5,662 bases of DNA from Clostridia bacterium (lineage in GTDB: Bacteria > Bacillota > Clostridia > Christensenellales > DTU072): NCBI GenBank assembly GCA_028703745.1, contig JAQVME010000101.1, positions 1 through 5,662 of the forward strand, read 5' to 3'. The position numbers and the translations under genes were made by a program. Position 1 is the first letter of the stretch; every line of letters begins with the position of its first letter. Below, one piece after another: positions 1 through 5,182 of this stretch. The notes below the pieces were generated by a model. It did not search any database. It was not told where the DNA came from and saw nothing but the letters and a program-made list of their open reading frames with translations.

Positions 1-472
1 CGCAAGCCAATAGGCCTTCTTCCGGCTCGATAATCACGCAGCCGGCATCCCTCAAAATTTGAAGATTTTTTTGCGTGGCGGCGTCCTCGTACATATTGGT
101 ATTCATCGCCGGACAAAGAACCTTGACGGCTTTGCTGGCAAGGTATGTCGTTGTCAACATATCGTCGGCAATTCCGCCTGCGAATTTTGCTATGGCGTTC
201 GCCGTCGCCGGCGCCACAAGGAAAACACCCGCTTGTTTTGCAAGCGAGATGTGCTCGACATCATAGGTATCCTTTTCGGCGAACATATCTACTACGACTC
301 TGTTCCCCGACAGCGTTTCGAGCGTCAACGGCGTGATAAATTCTGTGGCGTTCTTGGTCATTATGACCTTTACGGCGTAGCCGAGCTTCGTCAGCCCCGA
401 TACGACCTCACAGGTCTTGTAGGCGGCGATGCCGCCGGTTATGCCCAGCACCACGCATTTCTTTTCTTTCAT
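1..472 (-). CDS. coaBC: Bifunctional phosphopantothenoylcysteine decarboxylase / phosphopantothenate-cysteine ligase CoaBC, N-terminal part
   Basis: CoaBC makes two cytosolic steps of coenzyme A synthesis: the CoaB half joins cysteine to 4'-phosphopantothenate, and the FMN-dependent CoaC half decarboxylates the product to phosphopantetheine. Only the first 157 residues lie in the window; the gene runs off the left edge. My translation from the ATG at 472 shows the CoaC flavoprotein domain: the nucleotide-binding start GITGGIAAYK (residues 10-19), EHISLA with the conserved histidine at 74, the GGIADDML stretch near 99-106, the PAMNTNMY motif at 121-128 with catalytic Asn124, and Cys157 in GLLAC just at the edge, matching the catalytic flap cysteine of the family. 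The CoaB domain should follow outside the window. The ATG overlaps the rpoZ stop by one base (TAATG) and no clear ribosome binding site precedes it, which suggests translational coupling to rpoZ. Frame and motifs are intact. Confidence 0.95.
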   Translation of the reverse strand, partial: MKEKKCVVLGITGGIAAYKTCEVVSGLTKLGYAVKVIMTKNATEFITPLTLETLSGNRVVVDMFAEKDTYDVEHISLAKQAGVFLVAPATANAIAKFAGGIADDMLTTTYLASKAVKVLCPAMNTNMYEDAATQKNLQILRDAGCVIIEPEEGLLAC

Positions 473-663
473 TAGATTTTTAGTATAATTTTACCATCAT
501 AAATCTCTTTTGCGGCGTGGCTTATGGCCTTCAGCCCGGATTTCTCAAGTTCGCCCGTTTCGAGGGCAAGCAGTTCTTTTGCTCTTTTTGAAAGTCCGCA
601 CACCAGCGCATAGCGGCAGGGCGCTTTCTTTATAAGCTTATCAATAGGCGGGTCAATCATCAT
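472..663 (-). CDS. rpoZ: DNA-directed RNA polymerase omega subunit
   Basis: Omega is the small RNA polymerase subunit that helps fold and hold the beta' subunit. The 63-residue product is near the short end for Bacillota omega proteins. It carries the family's central signature: CRYALVCGLSKRAKEL (residues 16-31), matching the RY-x-LV-x(3)-A/S-KRA core, followed by KAISHAAKEI (44-53), matching the conserved K-x-x-x-x-A-x-x-E-I helix. Two Met codons stand in tandem at the start. The first (661-663) is chosen because it lies 8 bases from an AAGGAG ribosome binding site; the second would be 11 bases away. The gene sits 15 bases after gmk, and its stop overlaps the coaBC start. The gmk-rpoZ-coaBC order is the usual Bacillota one and independently supports the call. 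Confidence 0.95.
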   Translation of the reverse strand: MMIDPPIDKLIKKAPCRYALVCGLSKRAKELLALETGELEKSGLKAISHAAKEIYDGKIILKI

Positions 664-671
664 AATATTAT

Positions 672-677
672 CTCCTT
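672..677 (-). promoter_or_regulatory. Ribosome binding site of rpoZ
   Basis: AAGGAG on the minus strand lies 8 bases before the first of two tandem ATG codons of rpoZ. It is a near-perfect Shine-Dalgarno sequence, placed just after the gmk stop codon (679-681), and it decides the start in favour of the first Met. It is the strongest ribosome binding site in the window. Confidence 0.8.
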
Positions 678-678
678 G

Positions 679-1284
679 TTATTTGTCGATTATTTGTTGG
701 ATTTTGTCAATGTTTACGGCTACTTTTTGTCTCTCTGCGCGGATTATGGCGATAAGCGCGGTCACCGCTTTCTGAAGGTCGTCGTTTATGACTAGGTAGT
801 CATAGTTGTAGGCGCATTGCAGTTCGTCACGCCCTATCTCAACACGCCGCTGCTGCCAGTCTACCGTCTCAGTATTGCGGCTCTTCAGCCGTCTTATGAG
901 TTCTGTAACAGATGACGGTGTGAGGAAAATATAAACGGGGTTGAGTCCGGCTTTACGGACTTGCTCGGCGCCGAGGGTTTCTATCTCAAGTATAATATCC
1001 CTGCCTCTTTCCAACGCGCTTTCTATGTAGCTCTTTATGGTGCCGTATTTGTTGCCGAATTTTTCGATATATTCGAGCATATCGCCGTTCTTTACCATTT
1101 TGTCAAACTCCTCGCGGGTTTTGAAAAAATAGTTTACGCCTTCTTTTTCTTGGTTGCGCGGCGCTCTTGTGGTCGCCGACACAGAATATTCGAGGTCGGT
1201 AACCGTCTTAAATACCTCTTTCAGTACCGTTCCTTTGCCGGCGCCTGAAGGTCCGCTAATTACAAAAAGTATTCCCTTTCTCAT
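679..1284 (-). CDS. gmk: Guanylate kinase
   Basis: This cytosolic enzyme phosphorylates GMP (and dGMP) to GDP with ATP, an essential step for GTP, dGTP and (p)ppGpp supply. The 201-residue length is typical. The P-loop GPSGAGKGT is at residues 11-19. The GMP-binding lid follows: SVSATTRAPR (34-43) with Arg39 and Arg42, then EGVNYFF (48-54) with Tyr51, Glu71 and the KYGT motif (79-82). ILEIETLGAEQV (98-109) corresponds to the usual LEIDVQGA-x-QV strand, here with Glu-Thr-Leu in place of Asp-Val-Gln. TPSS at 122-125 replaces the common PPS. The ATG start fits the family N terminus (hydrophobic strand running straight into the P-loop) and has a modest AAGG sequence 8 bases upstream that overlaps the yicC stop. 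The 10-base gap to yicC indicates one transcript. In Bacillus remA lies between yicC and gmk; here it is absent. Confidence 0.98.
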   Translation of the reverse strand: MRKGILFVISGPSGAGKGTVLKEVFKTVTDLEYSVSATTRAPRNQEKEGVNYFFKTREEFDKMVKNGDMLEYIEKFGNKYGTIKSYIESALERGRDIILEIETLGAEQVRKAGLNPVYIFLTPSSVTELIRRLKSRNTETVDWQQRRVEIGRDELQCAYNYDYLVINDDLQKAVTALIAIIRAERQKVAVNIDKIQQIIDK

Positions 1285-1294
1285 ACGCGCCGCC

Positions 1295-2167
1295 TTATTC
1301 TATATTTTGCACTTGTTCTCTAACCTTTTCGATTTCGCCTTTCAGCTCGAGAACCTTCTGCGTTATTGTTAAATCGTTGCTCTTTGAACCAATGGTGTTT
1401 ACTTCTCTGTTCATCTCCTGAACCAAAAAGTCAAGCTTTCTGCCCGCCGAATTGTTTTCGGCAATTATTTTTCTGCCCTGCGCAATGTGGCTGGTCAGTC
1501 TGGTTATTTCCTCATCTATTGACGCTCTGTCTACGAAGAACGCCACCTCGTTGAGCAGCCTTGCTTCGTCAAGCTGTACGCCGGACAGCGCGTCTGTAAT
1601 CTTCGCCGTCAATCTGGTTTTGAAGTCGTCGGCTACCAGCGGCGCGCGGCTCTTCACCTCTGCGGTAAGCGTCTCCATGCCGTCTAGCTTGCTTAGGATA
1701 TCCTTTACTAGGGCCTTGCCTTCCCTTTCGCGCATATCAGAAAGCATCTTTAGGGCATCAGACATAGCCCGTTCAGCAAGCTCTTTTATCTCTTCCTCGT
1801 CGTCCTCGGCGCCTTTCGTAAGCAGTACTTCGGGCATTTTCATCACCTGAGAGGCAGTCATATCGTTGAGAAAGCCCATGGATGCAAGCTCTGCCGCCAT
1901 CTCGCGGTACTCATTAGCAAGTATTGAGTCAAGCCGAACAGTGCTCTTACCTTCTCTGTTATCTTCATACGTACAGTATATGTCGAGATGTCCTCTCTGA
2001 ACCGTCTTTTGTATGAGTTTTCTTAAGCTGTCTTCAAGAAAGCTGAAGCCCCGAGGCAGCTTGAACAGCAGATCGAGATATCTGTGGTTTACGGATTTAA
2101 TTTCTACCGTAATTCTGCGCTGAGCGCCTTCCGCCACGCCTTTACCGTAGCCAGTCATACTGTTCAT
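1295..2167 (-). CDS. yicC: YicC/YloC-family endoribonuclease
   Basis: The protein belongs to the YicC/YloC family; members have been described as endoribonucleases acting in RNA turnover. It has 290 residues, the usual length. The N-terminal domain begins MNSMTGYGKG (1-10), matching the family's SMTG-[FY]-G opening, followed by EIKSVNHRYLD (22-32) and a helical middle region. The C-terminal domain (about 200-290) has the strongest conservation: EEITRLTSHI (219-228), GRKLDFLVQEMNRE (242-255), NTIGSKSND (257-265) and the closing KVREQVQNIE (281-290). A GTG at 2173 would lengthen the protein by two residues, but it directly abuts the AGAGG ribosome binding site. The ATG at 2167 has a 5-base spacing and overlaps the upstream stop as ATGA, so I use it. 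An acidic patch (EDDEEE, 121-126) lies in the middle. yicC next to gmk and rpoZ is a conserved arrangement in many bacteria. Confidence 0.95.
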   Translation of the reverse strand: MNSMTGYGKGVAEGAQRRITVEIKSVNHRYLDLLFKLPRGFSFLEDSLRKLIQKTVQRGHLDIYCTYEDNREGKSTVRLDSILANEYREMAAELASMGFLNDMTASQVMKMPEVLLTKGAEDDEEEIKELAERAMSDALKMLSDMREREGKALVKDILSKLDGMETLTAEVKSRAPLVADDFKTRLTAKITDALSGVQLDEARLLNEVAFFVDRASIDEEITRLTSHIAQGRKIIAENNSAGRKLDFLVQEMNREVNTIGSKSNDLTITQKVLELKGEIEKVREQVQNIE

Positions 2168-3144
2168 TTGCACCTCTTGACCGCTTCAAACAGCTGGTCG
2201 TTTCTGGTCTCCAGATATTCTATTCTATCCCCAAAATCGGCAATTATAGCCTTCTCCGAGGTAAACTCGCCTATTTTTGCGGCAGGTATGCCGCTACTGT
2301 CCAACGCCTCGAGCACCCTTGTGGGGTCTTTGGCGCTTATTATTAGGCTGCCGCTCGATATAAGCCGGTATACGTCAGTATGGAGCGTAGCGCAAATCTT
2401 TTTTGTGACGTCGTGTACCCTTACGCTTTTTACGTCTATTGTCGCGCCCACGCCCGCCGACTCCGCCATCTCGGCTATAGCGCCGAATATTCCGCCCTCT
2501 GTTATGTCGTGCATTGCCGAAACGTCGAATTGCCTTGCTATCGCCGCTTCCTTGGCTATGCTGATACTCTTGCCCATCTCAATAGCTCTTTCAAGCTCCT
2601 CTTTCGTCAGAAACTGCTCAAGCTTCTTTGCGCAATCGCTTGCCAGAATGCTGGTGCCTTCGATACCGACGGTTTTTGTAATAATAATGCTGTCGCCGGC
2701 GTGCGCAGAATTTGCGGTAATATGCTTCTTGGTTCTGCCTATAACCGTAGCGTTGACGATTATTTTGTTTACGGCGTCGGTAAATTCTGTATGTCCGCCG
2801 ACTATTTCGAGGTTGCTTCTTTCTGCCTCGCGCTCGGCTTGACTCATTACCTTCTTGATTTGTTCCAATGTAGCGTGCGGCGGCGCCAGCACGGTAAGCA
2901 CGGCAAGCACGGGTTCGCCCCCCGCGGCGGAAACGTCGTTGACATTTATTTTTATGGCAAGCGCTCCTACGTCCTCGTCCGCGCCTGTTATGGGGTCGGT
3001 GGAAATGAGAATTCTATCCTCAATCTCAAACGATGCGCAATCCTGCGCAAGCGAGGAAGGTACTATTACTTCCTTTCTACGCCTTTTTATCACGCTAAGT
3101 ACGCATTCTATTAATTCGGGATTGGTGAGCTTTCCTACTTTCAT
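2164..3144 (-). CDS. AIR synthase-related (PurM/HypE-like) ATP-binding protein of unassigned substrate
   Basis: The product (326 residues from the ATG at 3144) has the two-domain PurM-like fold seen in PurM, HypE, SelD and ThiL, enzymes that activate a carbonyl or similar group with ATP. Visible signatures: QDCASFE (34-40) and STDPITGA (48-55) with acidic ATP/metal-binding residues, INVNDVSAAGGEP (66-78), EIVGGHTE (113-120), HDITEGGIFGAIAE (212-225) in the C-terminal domain and SSGSLIIS (263-270). It lacks the C-terminal PRIC-like tail that HypE uses as carbamoyl/cyano acceptor (it ends in KRCK), lacks SelD's N-terminal Cys/Sec loop, and no hyp, sel, pur or thi gene is near. Close relatives are usually just named 'AIR synthase' or 'HypE-related' in Clostridia. 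The reading frame is open back to a TTG at 3180, but family members start near MKVGKL, so I choose the third in-frame start. No ribosome binding site precedes it. The stop overlaps yicC. Confidence 0.85.
   Translation of the reverse strand: MKVGKLTNPELIECVLSVIKRRRKEVIVPSSLAQDCASFEIEDRILISTDPITGADEDVGALAIKINVNDVSAAGGEPVLAVLTVLAPPHATLEQIKKVMSQAEREAERSNLEIVGGHTEFTDAVNKIIVNATVIGRTKKHITANSAHAGDSIIITKTVGIEGTSILASDCAKKLEQFLTKEELERAIEMGKSISIAKEAAIARQFDVSAMHDITEGGIFGAIAEMAESAGVGATIDVKSVRVHDVTKKICATLHTDVYRLISSGSLIISAKDPTRVLEALDSSGIPAAKIGEFTSEKAIIADFGDRIEYLETRNDQLFEAVKRCK
2173..2177 (-). promoter_or_regulatory. Ribosome binding site deciding the yicC start
   Basis: AGAGG (within AAGAGGTG) on the minus strand ends 5 bases before the yicC ATG at 2167. 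It lies inside the end of the upstream PurM-like gene. Because it touches the alternative GTG at 2173 with no spacer, it rules that longer start out in practice. Together with the ATGA overlap it points to coupled translation. Confidence 0.7.
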
Positions 3145-3151
3145 AAATTTC

Positions 3152-3180
3152 ATTATAACATAGTATATTTTTTCATACAA
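3152..3180 (-). promoter_or_regulatory. Predicted sigma-A-type promoter with extended -10, in front of the PurM-like gene
   Basis: On the minus strand TGTTATAAT occupies 3160-3152: a perfect TATAAT -10 hexamer with the TG-n extension. A weak -35 (TTGTAT, 3180-3175; three of six bases match TTGACA) sits 17 bases upstream. Transcription would be expected to start about 7 bases after the hexamer, near 3145-3144, which is the ATG itself. A second, poorer -10-like hexamer (TATACT, 3167-3162) lies 4 bases upstream of the first hexamer without a recognisable -35 and would leave a leader of about 11 bases. The site would give the second operon its own expression, apart from pcrA-ligA. Prediction from consensus only. 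Confidence 0.55.
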
Positions 3181-3204
3181 GTTTATTTTTATAATAAATA
3201 AAAC
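3181..3204 (-). promoter_or_regulatory. AT-rich block upstream of the promoter, possible UP element and weak inverted repeat
   Basis: Directly upstream of the proposed -35 the minus strand is almost purely A and T, with an A5 run and two T tracts. This is the position and composition of an UP element contacted by the RNA polymerase alpha subunit. The same bases form an imperfect inverted repeat (GTTT and ATTT arms pairing with AAAT and AAAC around an AT loop, one bulged base). It lacks the GC-rich stem followed by a U tract expected of a strong intrinsic terminator after ligA, so I favour the promoter role. Confidence 0.3.
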
Positions 3205-3228
3205 GTATGGCTATCCTACTCAAAATCA

Positions 3229-5172
3229 TTAATCTTTGAGCAGTTGCGACAAGAACCATTGTTCGTCCTGCACTTCTATGCCCAGCTTTTTTGCCTTGTC
3301 CAGCTTGCCGCCCGCGTCCTCCCCGGCGATGACGAGATTTACACTTTTTGACACGGTGTCGCTTACAATTCCGCCGAGATTCTTTATTATTTCTGCCGCT
3401 TGACTGCGTTTGTACGCTGAGAGACTGCCCGTCAGCACAATGTTTCTGCCGCTGAACACGCCCTCCGCCAACGGCTCGTCATTTTCAAAGGTAATACCCT
3501 TCGAAAGCAACGCTCCGACAAGCGCGGCATTGCCGCCGTCTGCAAAATAATTTACGATGTTTTCCGCCATTATGTCGCCGAAATCGTCAATCTGCGTTAT
3601 TTCTTCCTTTGTGGCGCGCATTACGGCTTCTAGCGTACCGAACTTGCGCTTGAGTTGCGCCGCGGCTTTTTTGCCTATGGTGGGGATGCCCAGAGCAAAT
3701 ATAAACCTGTCGAGCGTGGTTTTCTTTGAACGCTCCAAGCTGTCCAGCAGATTTTGCGCCTTTTTTTCTTTGAAGCCGTCAAGGGTCAAAAGCTCCTCTA
3801 GCGTAAGACCGTACAGCTTGTCAAGACTGTCTATTCTCAAATCGTTATATAACTGCTCTGCTGTCTTCTCGCTCAGCCCCTCGATATCCATACAGGCTTT
3901 CGATGCAAAATGGTCGAACGACGAAACAATTCTCGGCGCGCAGCTATCCACATTTGTGCAATAGAGGAATGCGCCCTCGGTTTTTACTTGACTGCCGCAA
4001 GACGGACATACCTTCGGCGGCTGGATTTCGCGGCTTTCATCGGTGTCTTGAGCCACTCCCATAATCTCGGGAATAACATCGTTGCTGCGCCTTATAAAAA
4101 CCGTAGAGCCTGTCTTGATATGCTTCTTTTGGATATCCAATATGTTGTTAAGGGTTGCCCTTTGAACAGTTACGCCCATCAGCTCCACGGGCTCAAGTAT
4201 CGCCAGAGGATTGATTTTTCCCGTGCGGGACACCTGCCATCTTACCTCTTTAAGAAGCGTAGTCGCTTCCTGCGGAGTAAACTTATACGCCACCGCCCAG
4301 CGGGGAAATTTCTCGGTAAAGCCCAAAATTTCTCTATACGAAAGCTCGTTTACTTTCAGTACGGCGCCGTCTACAAGGAAGTCAAGGGAACTTCTGTTTT
4401 GCTCCATTTTTTCCAGCTCGGATATGGCATCCTCTTGATTTATTAGCATAAAAAGCTCGTCGGTTTGAAAACCGTTCTGTTGAAGAAATGCTCTTATGTC
4501 GGCTTGCGTGGCAAAATCCTTGTCGGAATAGCCGACATTGTAGGCAAAAAAGCCCAGTCTTCTTTCGGCGGTAAGTCTGGGGTCGAGGTTGCGCACGGCT
4601 CCCGCGGCGGCGTTTCTGGCGTTCTTGAGCGGCTCAGCAGCTTTTTGGTTATACTGTTCAAAAACAGAAAGCCGCATGACGGTTTCTCCCTGTACTTCGA
4701 TAAGACCTTTGTACGGAATCGTCAAAGGCACACTTTTTATGGTGCGTATTTGGGGGGTTACGTCCTCTCCTGTGACGCCGTCGCCTCTCGTAGCGCCAAT
4801 GGAAAGCTCGCCGTTTTCGTATGTCAGAGACAGCGTCAAGCCGTCAAACTTGTTCTCGAGTGTCAATTCGGGCATAAAGCCCAGCACCTTTTTTACTCTT
4901 TGGAAATATGCGTTGAGTCCCTCTCCGTCTTTGGCTTTATCCAGAGAATATAGCCGCTGTCTATGGGTATAGGGAGAAAACCTCTTGACCGGTTCCCCTC
5001 CTACTCTATGCGTGGGCGAATCCGCCAGCGTGACGCCCGTACTGCTCTCGAGAGTCGCAAGTTCATCGTAAAGCTTGTCATACTCGGCGTCGCTTACCGA
5101 CGGGTTGTCATTTTCGTAATACTCCTTGGCGTAGCGGTTAAGCAAATCCACCAGCTCTCTCATTCTGTCCAT
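3229..5172 (-). CDS. ligA: NAD+-dependent DNA ligase LigA (divergent Clostridia-type)
   Basis: LigA seals nicks in DNA during replication and repair using NAD+. From the ATG at 5172 the protein has 647 residues, near the usual 650-680. Domains in order: Ia NAD-binding (YYENDNPSVSDAEYD, 18-32); adenylation domain with KFDG at 108-111 (Lys108 is the AMP-accepting lysine), TRGDGVTGED (128-137) and KNARNAAAGAVRNLDP (183-198); OB fold with SRTGKINPLAILEPVEL (315-331) and NDVIPEI (364-370); a Cys4 zinc finger (Cys389, 392, 405, 411); helix-hairpin-helix repeats (about 425-545); and a BRCT domain (about 572-647, with VLTGSLSAYKR at 579-589). Several motifs differ from the commonest form: ENKFDG for EPK-x-DG, RLYSLDKA for PMLSLDNA, RATLNN for RATLHN. 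The catalytic lysine is kept, so it is probably active. A TTG at 5217 would add 15 untypical residues overlapping pcrA and is rejected: the ATG has AGAGG 5 bases upstream. Confidence 0.97.
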   Translation of the reverse strand: MDRMRELVDLLNRYAKEYYENDNPSVSDAEYDKLYDELATLESSTGVTLADSPTHRVGGEPVKRFSPYTHRQRLYSLDKAKDGEGLNAYFQRVKKVLGFMPELTLENKFDGLTLSLTYENGELSIGATRGDGVTGEDVTPQIRTIKSVPLTIPYKGLIEVQGETVMRLSVFEQYNQKAAEPLKNARNAAAGAVRNLDPRLTAERRLGFFAYNVGYSDKDFATQADIRAFLQQNGFQTDELFMLINQEDAISELEKMEQNRSSLDFLVDGAVLKVNELSYREILGFTEKFPRWAVAYKFTPQEATTLLKEVRWQVSRTGKINPLAILEPVELMGVTVQRATLNNILDIQKKHIKTGSTVFIRRSNDVIPEIMGVAQDTDESREIQPPKVCPSCGSQVKTEGAFLYCTNVDSCAPRIVSSFDHFASKACMDIEGLSEKTAEQLYNDLRIDSLDKLYGLTLEELLTLDGFKEKKAQNLLDSLERSKKTTLDRFIFALGIPTIGKKAAAQLKRKFGTLEAVMRATKEEITQIDDFGDIMAENIVNYFADGGNAALVGALLSKGITFENDEPLAEGVFSGRNIVLTGSLSAYKRSQAAEIIKNLGGIVSDTVSKSVNLVIAGEDAGGKLDKAKKLGIEVQDEQWFLSQLLKD

Positions 5173-5177
5173 ACTAT

Positions 5178-5182
5178 CCTCT
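5178..5182 (-). promoter_or_regulatory. Ribosome binding site of ligA
   Basis: AGAGG on the minus strand immediately follows the pcrA stop codon (5185-5183) and ends 5 bases before the ligA ATG at 5172. Its place fixes that ATG rather than the upstream in-frame TTG as the start, and indicates that ribosomes finishing pcrA can load onto ligA. Confidence 0.7.

Noticed and set aside
59..475. Plus-strand frame of 138 codons at the left edge
   Set aside because: The minus strand encodes the CoaC domain with catalytic His, Asn and Cys motifs over the same bases.
2084..2842. Long plus-strand open frame (252 codons) running antisense to the PurM-like gene and the start of yicC
   Set aside because: It lies fully opposite two well-supported genes with clear family motifs, has no recognisable domain, and reflects the codon bias of the real strand.
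2888..2913. Three tandem 9-base units (AGCACGG-based)
   Set aside because: They encode a Val-Leu-Ala/Thr repeat (residues 79-87 of the PurM-like protein) in a hydrophobic strand that is normal for the family. Too short and in frame, so likely chance plus codon preference.
2380..3114. Second long plus-strand frame (244 codons) opposite the PurM-like gene
   Set aside because: It overlaps another antisense frame in a different phase, has low-complexity composition, and the minus-strand gene explains the sequence.
3145..3180. Longer PurM-like protein starting at TTG 3180 or ATG 3153
   Set aside because: The added residues are hydrophobic and not family-like, no ribosome binding site precedes either start, and they fall on the promoter elements.
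3205..3228. Possible intrinsic terminator after ligA
   Set aside because: No GC-rich stem followed by a T run can be drawn on the minus strand here.
3910..4446. Plus-strand frame of 178 codons inside ligA
   Set aside because: It is opposite the conserved OB-fold and zinc-finger region of ligA and shows no motif or ribosome binding site.
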